Below the pieces are notes generated by a model. It worked only from the letters and a program-made list of their open reading frames with translations, ran no database searches and was not told where the DNA came from. A program made the translations under genes and the position numbers. Positions 17,894 through 26,426 of a DNA stretch of 64,000 nucleotides are shown here, in pieces. Position 1 is the first letter of the stretch. Each line of letters opens with the position of its first letter. The stretch lies in the NCBI GenBank assembly GCA_902363825.1, contig CABJBK010000013.1:23686-87685 (forward strand), read 5' to 3'. This DNA is from Lachnospiraceae bacterium (GTDB lineage: Bacteria > Bacillota > Clostridia > Lachnospirales > Lachnospiraceae).

Positions 17894-18313
17894 ATGATTG
17901 AAACATGTATGACATTAGGGCTGCTTGGGGTGTGCTCGATTGAGGATGTCAGACGAAAAAAAGTGGGAGTATACAAGCTGTGTGTGACCGGAATAGCGGG
18001 AATACTGGTGCATTTACTCCGTGGTACGATCGGAATTTACAGTATTCTTGGGGGCGCAGCGGTCGGAATGGCGCTTCTCGTTCTGGGAAGGATCTTTCAG
18101 GGAAGCATAGGATATGGGGACGGGCTGGTTTTGATCGATACCGGCATCCTGCTTGGGGCACCCGATAATCTGGAGCTTTTCTTTACGGCGCTTTTTTTCG
18201 CCGGGATTTTTGCGCTGGTTAGCTGTGTGTTTTTTCATAAAAAAAGAAAGGATACGTTTCCTTTTGTACCGTTTTTGCTGATCGCATATGTGGGGATGTT
18301 GTTATGGGGATGA
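17894..18313 (+). CDS. Second A24 prepilin peptidase
   Basis: A 139-aa membrane protease with the two expected catalytic motifs, SIEDVRRKKVG near residue 16 and GYGDGLVL near 77, and four to five hydrophobic segments. It resembles the first peptidase of this locus but is shorter and has GxGDxL in place of GxGDxK. AAGGAGAGAGG precedes ATG 17894; the frame extends upstream but only over the end of TadE. One peptidase may process the pilin and the other the TadE-like proteins; this is inference. Confidence 0.8.
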   Translation: MIETCMTLGLLGVCSIEDVRRKKVGVYKLCVTGIAGILVHLLRGTIGIYSILGGAAVGMALLVLGRIFQGSIGYGDGLVLIDTGILLGAPDNLELFFTALFFAGIFALVSCVFFHKKRKDTFPFVPFLLIAYVGMLLWG

Positions 18314-18519
18314 AAAAAAGTATGAGAGCAAGTTATACCATAGAAGCTGCGCTTATTTTGCCGGCTGCACTGTTTTTGATCCTCATTTCCATACGGACCG
18401 GGATCTCCATGTATACCGAAGTAAAGGAGGCGGCATGCCATTACGAACAGGTACAGCAGTTTGATGCGGCGAGTGAGATAAAACAGATCAAACGATGGAA
18501 AAAGTTGTTGGAGGAATAA
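18304..18519 (+). CDS. Small TadE-like pseudopilin
   Basis: A 71-aa protein with basic start (MGMKKSMRA) and SYTIEAALILPAALFLILISI, the TadE type leader and membrane segment, then a short polar tail. The Thr-Ile-Glu-Ala-Ala core is the same as in the larger TadE protein upstream. It overlaps the peptidase gene by 10 bp and is probably a minor pilin processed by it. Confidence 0.75.
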   Translation: MGMKKSMRASYTIEAALILPAALFLILISIRTGISMYTEVKEAACHYEQVQQFDAASEIKQIKRWKKLLEE

Positions 18520-18521
18520 AA

Positions 18522-19601
18522 ATGGAAGTATATTTTAAGCGAAATCTGCTGCAAAGTTATATGGTGATCGAGGATTCCTTTTATGGTGGTTATGATATGA
18601 CGATGCTGAACAGAAACCGGCTGCCTGGATTTTTTACCGTAAAGATGGTGGAAGCGGATGGAACATGGCAGTATTGGTATGAGATCACCGGATTGCAGAT
18701 GTTAGATGAGTACATGAAACAGAAACCAGTGGATTATGCGCTGCTTAAAAAAATCGTGTTACAGATAGACGCCTGCCTGGGACTTGCGGCAGAATATCTT
18801 CTTTTACAGGAAAATATCAGCATGCAGGCAGAGCGGATCGGGGTCCGCCCGGAAACAGGACAGCTGTATTTTTGTTATCACAGGGGAGAAAATGTGGAAC
18901 CGGAAAGACAGTTTCAAAATCTGATCGAACAGATCCTGCCCAACGTGGATCACAAGGACAGACAGGCGGTAGAAGCAATCTATGCAATTTACGAGATCGT
19001 GCTCGCGGATCATTTTGATTTTTCAGATGTAAAAAAAGTATTTGCAGAGATACCGGAGCTGACAGAGGATACGGTCTCGATGGTTGCAGAGGACATAGAA
19101 TACCGGCAGGAAGAGCCGGAAGAAAAAACGGAGGAAAATAAAGCGCAAAAGGAGTGGGAAAAGCTGCGGGGAGCGCTTGCAAAATTAAAAGAGCCGTTTT
19201 ACAGAAATAAGAAAGAAAATCAGCCGATCCAGGTATCCTTTGAACCGGATGACGAGGAGGTGGAGGAGGCAATGCACCCGACGGTACTGCTTTCCGATAT
19301 TTCCGGCGTGATCGGAAAGTTAAATTACAATGGAAGAAACGGAGAAGCTGATTTCCTTATCCAGTCGGAGGATTTTAGGATTGGAACCAGGGAGGATGAA
19401 GTGGATGCCTGCCTGAAATCGGCGGCGGTGAGCCGCATTCACGCGCGTATTGTCCGGGAAGGAGAGGAATATCTGATCGAGGATTTAAACAGCAAAAACG
19501 GGACATGGGTAAACGGCGAACTGTTAAATTATAAAGAGCGCCGTAAATTAAAGAAAAATGACAGAATCCGATTCGCGGATGAAGAATATATTTTCAGTTG
19601 A
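18522..19601 (+). CDS. FHA-domain protein (DUF6382-like N-terminus)
   Basis: A 359-aa soluble protein. The N-terminal 180 residues (YFKRNLLQSYMVIEDSF, MLNRNRLPGFFTVKMVEADGTWQYWYEITG) resemble what I recall as DUF6382. A charged linker follows, and about residues 280-355 are a forkhead-associated domain: FRIGTREDEVDACLKS, AVSRIHARIV, DLNSKNGTWVNG, with the conserved Gly-Arg/Thr, Ser-Arg-xx-His and Asn-Gly. FHA domains bind phosphothreonine, so phosphorylation may regulate the pilus machine. TTGGAGG lies before ATG 18522. No kinase is in the window. Confidence 0.8.
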   Translation: MEVYFKRNLLQSYMVIEDSFYGGYDMTMLNRNRLPGFFTVKMVEADGTWQYWYEITGLQMLDEYMKQKPVDYALLKKIVLQIDACLGLAAEYLLLQENISMQAERIGVRPETGQLYFCYHRGENVEPERQFQNLIEQILPNVDHKDRQAVEAIYAIYEIVLADHFDFSDVKKVFAEIPELTEDTVSMVAEDIEYRQEEPEEKTEENKAQKEWEKLRGALAKLKEPFYRNKKENQPIQVSFEPDDEEVEEAMHPTVLLSDISGVIGKLNYNGRNGEADFLIQSEDFRIGTREDEVDACLKSAAVSRIHARIVREGEEYLIEDLNSKNGTWVNGELLNYKERRKLKKNDRIRFADEEYIFS

Positions 19602-19626
19602 CATGAAAAAATAGAAGTGCTATTGT
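19598..19626 (+). promoter_or_regulatory. Sigma-A promoter before the rhomboid gene
   Basis: TTGACA, 17 bases, TATTGT overlaps the stop of the FHA gene. It argues against GTG 19617 as start of the next gene, since that codon would lie between -35 and -10. Confidence 0.6.
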
Positions 19627-19658
19627 TTCTGGTATTAAAAAGGAGAAGAGGTGCTTTT

Positions 19659-20729
19659 TTGATAGCAGAGATCGATCAGATGTTAAAGGCGGAAGGCTAC
19701 CGCTTTTTGAAGGTGCAGCCGGAAGAAGCGGGTGTTTATTACAGATATGAGAATGGGACAGTAGAGGTTATTCTGGGACTTTTGGATCACAGCGCGTTTC
19801 AGATGAATGCGGCAGTCTGCGCGAGCATGAAAGAGCATATCAGAGAGCTGTTCTTCTTATCACATGGCAGAGTGCCGGGGATCACGGAGGAGATGCCGGT
19901 TTATCAGGTGGATATCCTTTGTCTTGCGATCACGGATCAGGTGGAAAAATACCGTGTGCTCTGTAATGAGATGCGTGGTATCTGGCTGGTGGAGGCGGGT
20001 ACAAAACGGCTCATCATTTATGAAAATCAGCCCGGAGACTTTTACGGACTGCAAAAGCGGCTGTTAAATCTTCTGGATCAGTGCGGGGAGCAGACCTCTG
20101 CGCGTGCCCAAAAACAAGAAAAACACGCGTTACAGATCGACTGGCGCGGGATGACCTGGGTAAACACCGGGCTTGTGGCGGTAAATATCCTTGTGTGGAT
20201 CGTTATGGAACTGTTCGGAAATACAGAGGATTCCCAGTATCTGTTGGAGCATGGGGCGATGTATCCGCTTTTGGTCGTCTCGCTTCATGAGTGGTACCGG
20301 CTGTTTACCTGTATGTTTGTACACATAGGATTTCCGCATCTGGTCAATAACATGATCGTACTGTTTTTCACCGGCGACCGGCTGGAACGCGAGATCGGAA
20401 AAGTGAAATATCTGTTGATCTATCTGCTTTCCGGGCTTGGCGGGAGTCTGCTCTCTATGGTCTATATGCTAAAAACAGGCGATATGGCAGTTTCCGCAGG
20501 CGCGTCCGGTGCTATTTTCGGCGTGATCGGCGCATTGCTGTATCTGGTGATCCGAAACAAAGGGCGGATCGGGACACTGACGACAAGAGGACTGGTCTTA
20601 ATGATCGCGCTCTGTCTGTATTACGGATTTACGGCAACAGGGGTGGATAACTGGTGTCACATTGGAGGCCTGGTGATGGGATTTTTGCTTGCGGTACTGC
20701 TTTATCGCGGAAATCCGAGAAAAGATTGA
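19659..20729 (+). CDS. Rhomboid-family intramembrane serine protease
   Basis: Rhomboids cut substrates within the membrane. The first about 170 residues are a soluble domain (EIDQMLKAEGYRFLKVQPEEAGVYY). The rest has six to seven membrane segments with the family signature: HEWYRLFTCMFVHIGFPHLVNNM, GASGAIFGVIGAL containing the catalytic Ser, and WCHIGGLVMGF with the catalytic His. The start TTG 19659 (356 aa) is chosen because a promoter covers the other candidate, GTG 19617; AGGAGAAGAGG lies before it. A role in pilus assembly is only suggested by position. Confidence 0.88.
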   Translation: MIAEIDQMLKAEGYRFLKVQPEEAGVYYRYENGTVEVILGLLDHSAFQMNAAVCASMKEHIRELFFLSHGRVPGITEEMPVYQVDILCLAITDQVEKYRVLCNEMRGIWLVEAGTKRLIIYENQPGDFYGLQKRLLNLLDQCGEQTSARAQKQEKHALQIDWRGMTWVNTGLVAVNILVWIVMELFGNTEDSQYLLEHGAMYPLLVVSLHEWYRLFTCMFVHIGFPHLVNNMIVLFFTGDRLEREIGKVKYLLIYLLSGLGGSLLSMVYMLKTGDMAVSAGASGAIFGVIGALLYLVIRNKGRIGTLTTRGLVLMIALCLYYGFTATGVDNWCHIGGLVMGFLLAVLLYRGNPRKD

Positions 20730-20754
20730 TTTTAGCGGTAAAAATTTATATACT
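20726..20754 (+). promoter_or_regulatory. Sigma-A promoter for the flavodoxin/SCP2 gene
   Basis: TTGATT, 17 bases, TATACT lies directly after the rhomboid stop and 41 bp before the next start. Confidence 0.55.
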
Positions 20755-20795
20755 GGGTATAGATATTTTTTAATAAGCAGGAAAGAGGATAAGGA

Positions 20796-21803
20796 ATGAA
20801 AGTCAATATTTACTATGGCGGACGCGGACTGCTGGATGATCCGACACTTTATGTAATAAATAAGATGCAGGAGGTACTGCAGGAACTTCGTGTGAACGTG
20901 GAGCGTTATGATATCCATGAATACAAGAACAGCATTTCCACCCTGCCGCAGACACTAAAGGAAGCGGATGGCATTATTCTTGCAACAACAGTGGAATGGC
21001 TCGGAATCGGTGGCTATATGCAGCAGTTTCTGGATGCCTGCTGGCTATACGGGGACAAGGAGAAGTTACAGAATATGTACATGCAGCCGGTAGTTATGTC
21101 AACCACATACGGAGAGCGGGAAGCAGAGATCACACTTTCAAACGCGTGGGATATTCTGGGTGGGCTTCCGTGCAACGGGATCTGCGCGTATGTCGAGGAT
21201 CTGGTTTCATTTGAAATGAATGAGGAGTATTCTTCGATCATTGAAAAGAAGGCGGAAAATCTGTATCGAACCATCTCTCAGAAGGTGAAAGGACTGCCGA
21301 CCAGCAATCAGGCGGTGACCCGTTCCGTGCTCCGTACACAGCAGATGGAGCTGACCCCGCAGGAGACCGAGCAGTTATCCAAATATGTGGCGGATGATAC
21401 TTATGTGAAAAAGCAAAAAGAAGATATCGAGGAACTTGCGTCGATGTTTAAGGATATGCTTGGACAGACGAAAGAGGAAAATTCCGGAGATTATATTGTA
21501 AAACTGGAATCCCATTATGTGAAAAAAGAGGATCTTGACGCGGTATACCGCTTTGATATAGAAGGAAAAAGCCAGGCGCTCATCGCAAAGATCCAGGCAG
21601 GAGAACTGACCTGCGAATATAAGGCGAAAGAAGAAGCGGATTTTGAGGAAGCGGATGTTTCGGCAAAGCTTTCTTCCGAAGTTATGGAAAATATCCTTGC
21701 CGGTCGTTCTACGTTCCAGGGCGCGTTTATGACAGGAGACATGACGGCAAAAGGAAACTTTAAGACACTTCGTACGCTGGATGAGATTTTTATCTTTGAG
21801 TAA
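20796..21803 (+). CDS. Flavodoxin-like NAD(P)H oxidoreductase fused to SCP2-like domain
   Basis: The 335-aa protein has an N-terminal flavodoxin-like part, about residues 1-180 (KVNIYYGGRG, DGIILATTVEWLGIGGYMQQFLDACW, VVMSTTYGEREAEITL) as in NADPH-dependent FMN reductases. About residues 235-335 resemble the SCP2 sterol-carrier fold (YVKKEDLDAVYRFDIEGKSQALIAKIQAGELTC.., ILAGRSTFQGAFMTGDMTAKGNFKTLRTLDEIF). Substrate unknown. It has its own promoter. The stop lies 2 bp from the end of the convergent histidine kinase gene. Confidence 0.75.
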   Translation: MKVNIYYGGRGLLDDPTLYVINKMQEVLQELRVNVERYDIHEYKNSISTLPQTLKEADGIILATTVEWLGIGGYMQQFLDACWLYGDKEKLQNMYMQPVVMSTTYGEREAEITLSNAWDILGGLPCNGICAYVEDLVSFEMNEEYSSIIEKKAENLYRTISQKVKGLPTSNQAVTRSVLRTQQMELTPQETEQLSKYVADDTYVKKQKEDIEELASMFKDMLGQTKEENSGDYIVKLESHYVKKEDLDAVYRFDIEGKSQALIAKIQAGELTCEYKAKEEADFEEADVSAKLSSEVMENILAGRSTFQGAFMTGDMTAKGNFKTLRTLDEIFIFE

Positions 21804-21805
21804 GA

Positions 21806-22459
21806 TCAGGATTCGGGATTGACCGGGAGCAGGATCGAAAAGGTGCATCCGTCACCGGGACGGGATTCAAAGAGCAATCTGCCCGAGTGATCTTCGATGA
21901 TCTGACGGGCGATAGGAAGACCGAGTCCGGTGCCATATTCTTTGGAAGTGGTAAAAATCTCAAACAGATTGTCTTTCGTGGTGTCCGGGATGCCGCCGCC
22001 GAAATCGGTGAGCTCGATGTCGATAAAGTCATCTTTACGAAAGACATTTAAAATGACAGTTCCGGTTTCGCCCATCGCTTCATAGGAATTCTTTAAGAGA
22101 TTGATCAGAGCCTGTTTTAAGCGCAGGGAATCGATGAAAATGGGAGGAAGATTTTCTTCGAGAGTTGTTTTACAGACAAAATTCTGGGAAAAAGAAAGAT
22201 TATGGATCGCGTCTGAGATTTCCCGGATGAAATCAGCGGGAGCGACCAGTGAGAGGTTTAACGGATAGCCGGTGCGGCTCAAAGAAAGCTCGGCGATCAG
22301 GTTTTTCAGGTAAGTTACCTCCTGCATGGTATCTTTCCACAGGGGATAAGCTGCAACATCGGGATGCTTTTTCTCGATCAGTTGGAGTGAACTGTTGATC
22401 AGTGTGACGGAGTTTTTGGTTTCGTGAAAAATTTTCATATAGTCAAGTGTTGTCAGCAT
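21806..22459 (-). CDS. Soluble sensor histidine kinase
   Basis: The 217-aa protein begins at ATG 22459 after GGGAGGT; the open frame extends to 22558 without another good site. His12 lies in FHETKNSVTLINSSLQL, an H-box. The ATPase domain has the N-box (LINLLKNSYEAMGE), G1 (DFGGGIP), F-box and G2 (FEIFTTSKEYGTGLGLPIAR). There is no sensor or membrane part, as in the orphan kinases that feed Spo0A in Clostridia, or a Spo0B-like protein. No response regulator is next to it. The target is unknown. Confidence 0.85.
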   Translation of the reverse strand: MLTTLDYMKIFHETKNSVTLINSSLQLIEKKHPDVAAYPLWKDTMQEVTYLKNLIAELSLSRTGYPLNLSLVAPADFIREISDAIHNLSFSQNFVCKTTLEENLPPIFIDSLRLKQALINLLKNSYEAMGETGTVILNVFRKDDFIDIELTDFGGGIPDTTKDNLFEIFTTSKEYGTGLGLPIARQIIEDHSGRLLFESRPGDGCTFSILLPVNPES

Positions 22460-22579
22460 GAAAAAGACCTCCCGGGAGTGTTTTAAAATTTGAAATATGC
22501 TAAGTGTAGCACTACTTTCATGCAAATTCAATGAAAAGTAACCGCAAAAAATCGACAAAAAATAAGGAGATGTAGAGAA

Positions 22580-22996
22580 ATGAAAGACGAAAATTGTATT
22601 TTCTGTAAGTTGGCAAATGGGGATATCCCGACCAATACGGTGTATGAGGATGAGGAATTTCGGGTGATCTTAGATGCGAGTCCGGCAACAAGAGGCCATG
22701 CGCTCATCCTTCCAAAGCAGCATTATGCAAATCTGTATGAGATCGATGAAAATGTTGCGGCAGATTCCATGAAGCTCGCAAAGAAGCTTGCGATCCACAT
22801 GAAAAAGGTGCTTGGCTGTGATGGTGTGAATGTGCTCCAGAATAATGAGGAGACCGCAGGACAGACCGTGTTCCACTTCCATGTCCATGTGATCCCGCGT
22901 TATCAGGGCGCGAAAAATGACGACATCATCCAGTGGACACACGAAGATTTTTCAGAGGATGAGATGAAAAAAATATTAGATACCGTAAAAATGTAA
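22580..22996 (+). CDS. hinT: HIT family nucleotide hydrolase/transferase
   Basis: A 138-aa cytoplasmic protein. CIFCKLANGDIPTNTVYED is the usual N-terminus with Zn-type Cys, HALILPKQHYANL is conserved, and HFHVHVIP is the histidine triad (HxHxHxx) that carries the catalytic His. HinT-like enzymes hydrolyse purine nucleoside phosphoramidates. AAGGAG precedes ATG 22580. It shares a bidirectional terminator region with murG. Confidence 0.92.
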   Translation: MKDENCIFCKLANGDIPTNTVYEDEEFRVILDASPATRGHALILPKQHYANLYEIDENVAADSMKLAKKLAIHMKKVLGCDGVNVLQNNEETAGQTVFHFHVHVIPRYQGAKNDDIIQWTHEDFSEDEMKKILDTVKM

Positions 22997-23051
22997 AAAA
23001 AATCCCGGAGGAAATGTCTTTGCTTTTTCAAGATGTTTTCTCCGGGAGTTT
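22995..23051. terminator. Bidirectional terminator between hinT and murG
   Basis: TCCCGGAGGAAA pairs with TTTTCTCCGGGA across a loop of about 20 bases. Read toward the left (for murG) it is followed by eight T; read toward the right it is followed by GTTTTGG. Confidence 0.75.
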
Positions 23052-23056
23052 TGGTC

Positions 23057-24136
23057 TTACTTTTTGCTTTTTGATGCGGCAGCTTCATTGATCAGTCCGA
23101 TCACGGTGTCAATGGAGTCGAACTGTTTGCTCTTTGCCATGGCATCTATGTAAACCTGCTTGTTGGTTTCTACCTGCTTTATGGCATCAAGCAGCGTATC
23201 GGAAGTAAGATTTTCTTCTTCTAACACATAGCTAAATCCCTGTTTCTCAAAGGATCTTGCGTTTAAGATCTGGTCGCCGCGGCTGGCGTTTGCGGAGAGC
23301 GGGATCAGGATATTCGGTTTTCGCAGCGCGAGCAGCTCGCAGATGGAGTTTGCGCCGGCTCTTGAAATTACGATATCCGCAAGCGCGAACATATCGCGAA
23401 GTTCTGATTTGGCGTACTCAAACTGGGCATAACCGGTGGTACTTCCGAGAGAAGCGTCAAGATTTCCTTTTCCGCACAGGTGAATCACCTGATAATTTTT
23501 CAATAATTTTGGCAAAACAGCGCGCAGCGCGTTATTTAACACCTTGGAACCGGAACTTCCGCCGACTGCAAGAATAACCGGTTTTTCTGCCGTAAAATTG
23601 CACAGCGTAAGTGCCGAGAGACGGTTTCCGGTCAGAAGTTCCTGACGGATCGGAGAACCGGACAAAACAGCCTTGCCTTCCGGCAGATACGGGATGGTCT
23701 CCGGAAAATTACAGCAGACTTTATAGGCAGCAGGGATCGCGATCTTGTTGGCAAGTCCCGGGGTCAGATCCGATTCGTGGATAATGGCAGGAATATGAAG
23801 AAAACGTGCTGCCAAAACGACAGGAACGGAGACAAAGCCGCCCTTGGAAAAGACAACGTCCGGCTTTAATTTCCGCAAAAGTCCGACTGCCTGACCAAAT
23901 CCTTTTAAGACCTTGAACGGGTCGGAAAAATTTTTGATATCAAAGTAGCGGCGCAGTTTCCCGGATGAAATGCCGTAATAGGGAATGCCCTGTTCTTCGA
24001 TCAGCTGTTTTTCCATACCGGTGTAGGAGCCGATATAACTGATTTCAAAGCCGTTTTCTTTTAATTTCGGAAGCAGAGCAATGTTCGGGGTGACGTGGCC
24101 AGCAGTGCCGCCGCCGGTCAGAACGATTTTTTTCAT
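23057..24136 (-). CDS. murG: UDP-N-acetylglucosamine--N-acetylmuramyl-(pentapeptide) pyrophosphoryl-undecaprenol GlcNAc transferase
   Basis: MurG adds GlcNAc to lipid I to give lipid II on the inner side of the membrane. The 359-aa GT28 protein shows VLTGGGTAGHVTPNIAL (the first G-loop), FSKGGFVSVPVVLAA, IIHESDLTPGLANK, VGGSSGSKVLN and the C-terminal nucleotide-binding DIVISRAGANSICELLALRKPNILIPL. Length is as expected. It lies alone, away from a dcw cluster, between convergent hinT and a divergent small gene. GAGGGTATCGCT precedes the ATG in gene direction. Confidence 0.95.
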   Translation of the reverse strand: MKKIVLTGGGTAGHVTPNIALLPKLKENGFEISYIGSYTGMEKQLIEEQGIPYYGISSGKLRRYFDIKNFSDPFKVLKGFGQAVGLLRKLKPDVVFSKGGFVSVPVVLAARFLHIPAIIHESDLTPGLANKIAIPAAYKVCCNFPETIPYLPEGKAVLSGSPIRQELLTGNRLSALTLCNFTAEKPVILAVGGSSGSKVLNNALRAVLPKLLKNYQVIHLCGKGNLDASLGSTTGYAQFEYAKSELRDMFALADIVISRAGANSICELLALRKPNILIPLSANASRGDQILNARSFEKQGFSYVLEEENLTSDTLLDAIKQVETNKQVYIDAMAKSKQFDSIDTVIGLINEAAASKSKK

Positions 24137-24422
24137 AGCGATACCCTCTTTTTCTTTTTTGTTATTTTTTCAGACATATATTATATAGAAATAAATCTCT
24201 TTTATATTATACTGTTGCGGCAAAAAGTCAAGGAAATCTGAGATAACAAAAAAGCGGCGCGGCGGGAAGAAAAAAACAGGCTGGTGCAAAAAAAGAAACA
24301 AATAGCGGGAAGGCTGAAAGATAAAGGCGAAACATGCGGTGAAAAGTGGGACAAAGCTACTTTAAAAAGAGGCGGAGTTTTCTTATAATGGGGAGGCAAG
24401 GTGAAAACAGGAGGTGTCAGTC
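24137..24422. other. Divergent intergenic region, murG and small membrane protein
   Basis: About 286 bp without a gene. On the minus strand TTGACT and TATAAT occur with only 14 bases between them; TTGACT-N16-TAATAT is another reading. On the plus strand TTTAAA-N17-TATAAT (24361-24389) serves the next gene. No RNA gene was recognised. Confidence 0.4.
24361..24389 (+). promoter_or_regulatory. Sigma-A promoter, small membrane protein gene
   Basis: TTTAAA, 17 bases, consensus TATAAT, 34 bp before the ATG at 24423. Confidence 0.55.
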
Positions 24423-24740
24423 ATGCAGATGATCGAACAGACAGCGGAGTTTTTACAAAAGAACAGCGGAGTGCTGATCCTGGTGGTATGTATGCTTTTA
24501 CTGGTCGCAATGCTCCGGCACTTAAAACAGGGCAGGAAACTGGAAAAAAAGCTGGGCGTCATAAACGAAAATATGGCGTTTCATTTTGAGCAGATGATGG
24601 ACAGCAAGGCACAGTTTGAGGCGGAAAAAGCAAAGGAGCGAAAGCTTGAAAGGGAGGCTTTAGCGAAAGCGGAAAAGCAAAAGATGGAAAAAGAGCAGGA
24701 AGCCGTATTTGATGCGGTTTTACAGGAAATTTTCCCTTGA
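24423..24740 (+). CDS. Small single-span membrane protein with coiled coil
   Basis: A 105-aa protein: one membrane segment at about residues 16-34 (VLILVVCMLLLVAMLRHL) and then a charged helix rich in Lys, Glu and Ala that should form a coiled coil in the cytoplasm. AGGAGGT at 24409-24415 fixes ATG 24423 as start; a GTG at 24414 lies inside that site. No family was recognised. Confidence 0.6.
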   Translation: MQMIEQTAEFLQKNSGVLILVVCMLLLVAMLRHLKQGRKLEKKLGVINENMAFHFEQMMDSKAQFEAEKAKERKLEREALAKAEKQKMEKEQEAVFDAVLQEIFP

Positions 24741-24765
24741 TAAATAGCGGCAATTTTGCTAAAAT
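24737..24765 (+). promoter_or_regulatory. Sigma-A promoter of pgi
   Basis: TTGATA, 17 bases, TAAAAT, beginning in the stop of the preceding gene, about 55 bp before the pgi start. Confidence 0.55.
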
Positions 24766-24819
24766 TGACACGATGAAAAGAAATGCCAGATGGCAGGGAT
24801 AAACGAAGGAGTGTTAAAA

Positions 24820-26169
24820 ATGGAGAAAATTACGTTTGACTACTCAAAAGCAGCAGGCTTCATCAGCGATGAAGAAGTTACTTATATGAGCAAACTGGTA
24901 GAAGATGCGAAAAAGCAGCTTCTTGACAGAAACGGTGCAGGCAATGACTTCTTGGGATGGCTCGATCTTCCGGTAGACTACGATAAGGAAGAGTTTACAC
25001 GGATTAAGAAAGCAGCAGAAAAGATCCAGGGAGATTCCGAAGTGCTGATCGTGATCGGTATCGGCGGATCCTATCTCGGAGCAAGAGCTGCGATCGAATT
25101 TTTAAGGCACGGATTTTACAACAATGTATCCAAGGAAATCCGTAAAACACCGGAAATCTATTATTGCGGAAACAGCATCAGCGGAACTTATCTTCAGGGT
25201 CTGATCGATGTGGTTGGCGACAGAGATTTCTCCGTAAATATCATTTCCAAATCAGGAACAACAACAGAACCGGCGATCGCATTCCGTATTTTCAAGGAAA
25301 TGCTTGAGAAAAAATATGGCAAAGCAGAAGCTGCCAAGAGAATTTACGCGACAACCGACAAGGCAAAGGGAGCGTTAAAGAACCTTGCGACAGAAGAAGG
25401 ATACGAGACATTCGTAGTACCGGATGATGTCGGAGGACGTTTCTCCGTTCTTACCGCAGTAGGACTTCTTCCAATCGCAGTAAGCGGAGCAGATATCGAC
25501 AAATTAATGGAAGGTGCTGCAGAGGGCAGAAAGCTGGCGTTAGAGCAGAAATTTGAAGAGAATGACGCTCTGAAATATGCGGCACTTCGTAACATCCTGT
25601 TAAGAAAAGGAAAATCCGTAGAAATTCTGGCAAATTATGAGCCAAGCCTTCACTATGTATCTGAATGGTGGAAACAGCTGTACGGTGAAAGCGAAGGAAA
25701 AGATCAGAAAGGTCTCTTCCCGGCATCCGTAGATCTTACCACAGATCTGCATTCCATGGGACAGTTCATCCAGGATGGTTCCAGAATCATGTTTGAGACC
25801 GTTATGAATGTAGAAAAATCCAGATGTGAAGTGACGATCCAGAAAGAAGATGTGGATCTTGACGGACTCAATTATCTCGCAGGAAAGACAATGGATTTCG
25901 TAAACAAGAGCGCAATGAACGGAACGATCCTTGCGCACACAGACGGAAATGTACCAAACTTCATGGTAAAGATCCCGGAACAGAACGAATTCTATTTAGG
26001 AGAGTTATTCTACTTCTTCGAGTTCGCATGTGGTGTTTCCGGATACCTGCTTGGTATCAATCCGTTCAACCAGCCGGGTGTAGAAAGCTACAAGAAGAAT
26101 ATGTTCGCACTGCTTGGAAAACCGGGTTATGAAGACGCAAGAGAAGCGTTATTAAACAGATTAAAATAA
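24820..26169 (+). CDS. pgi: Glucose-6-phosphate isomerase
   Basis: Pgi interconverts glucose 6-phosphate and fructose 6-phosphate. The 449-aa protein has [35 protein letters not shown] (sugar phosphate site), the family signature [19 protein letters not shown], and [22 protein letters not shown]. It has the length of the short Firmicute form. AAGGAG at 24807 places the start at ATG 24820; the frame is open 30 bp upstream without a good site. A promoter precedes and a terminator follows, so it is likely monocistronic. Confidence 0.96.
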   Translation: MEKITFDYSKAAGFISDEEVTYMSKLVEDAKKQLLDRNGAGNDFLGWLDLPVDYDKEEFTRIKKAAEKIQGDSEVLIVIGIGGSYLGARAAIEFLRHGFYNNVSKEIRKTPEIYYCGNSISGTYLQGLIDVVGDRDFSVNIISKSGTTTEPAIAFRIFKEMLEKKYGKAEAAKRIYATTDKAKGALKNLATEEGYETFVVPDDVGGRFSVLTAVGLLPIAVSGADIDKLMEGAAEGRKLALEQKFEENDALKYAALRNILLRKGKSVEILANYEPSLHYVSEWWKQLYGESEGKDQKGLFPASVDLTTDLHSMGQFIQDGSRIMFETVMNVEKSRCEVTIQKEDVDLDGLNYLAGKTMDFVNKSAMNGTILAHTDGNVPNFMVKIPEQNEFYLGELFYFFEFACGVSGYLLGINPFNQPGVESYKKNMFALLGKPGYEDAREALLNRLK

Positions 26170-26184
26170 TCAGTCATACAAAAG

Positions 26185-26226
26185 AGGGAACTGTCTCGGA
26201 AGACCGGGACGGTTCTTTTCTTTTTG
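26185..26226 (+). terminator. Terminator after pgi
   Basis: GGAACTGTCTCGG pairs with CCGGGACGGTTC (two non-matching or wobble positions), followed by TTTTCTTTTT. Confidence 0.7.
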
Positions 26227-26291
26227 CCCGAAAAAACAATCGGTAAAAATGTCCGGAAAACCGCGTATTCCCAAGGGAAAAAGCCGCTCGC

Positions 26292-26320
26292 TTGACAAAA
26301 GTCGTATTCTTTGCTATAAT
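26292..26320 (+). promoter_or_regulatory. Consensus sigma-A promoter of the SleB-like hydrolase gene
   Basis: TTGACA, 17 bases, TATAAT: a perfect match to the consensus, 106 bp before the start codon. Confidence 0.85.
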
Positions 26321-26326
26321 CCCATT

Positions 26327-26352
26327 TGTAACAAATTCGTAACAAATGTAAT
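26327..26352 (+). promoter_or_regulatory. WalR(YycF)-box-like direct repeat at the transcription start
   Basis: TGTAAC, five bases, CGTAAC, three bases, TGTAAT. The known WalR box is TGTWAH-N5-TGTWAH, so the first two units match except for one base. It sits at the expected transcription start, where a bound regulator would repress. The downstream gene encodes a cell wall hydrolase, the usual type of WalR target. Confidence 0.5.
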
Positions 26353-26426
26353 AAAATTGCATAAATCATCATATGAGTGTAATACTATTTCAATAATTTA
26401 GCACTATGCAAAATATGGAGGGAAAT

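Noticed and set aside
19617..19658. GTG 19617 as start of the rhomboid gene
   Set aside because: It lies between the -35 and -10 boxes of a good promoter.
24190..24240. TTGACT with TATAAT as murG promoter
   Set aside because: The spacing of 14 bases is too short for a normal sigma-A promoter; only noted in the intergenic entry.
24765..24793. TTGACA at 24765 as pgi promoter
   Set aside because: No -10 hexamer lies at 16-18 bases; TTGATA-N17-TAAAAT just upstream is better.
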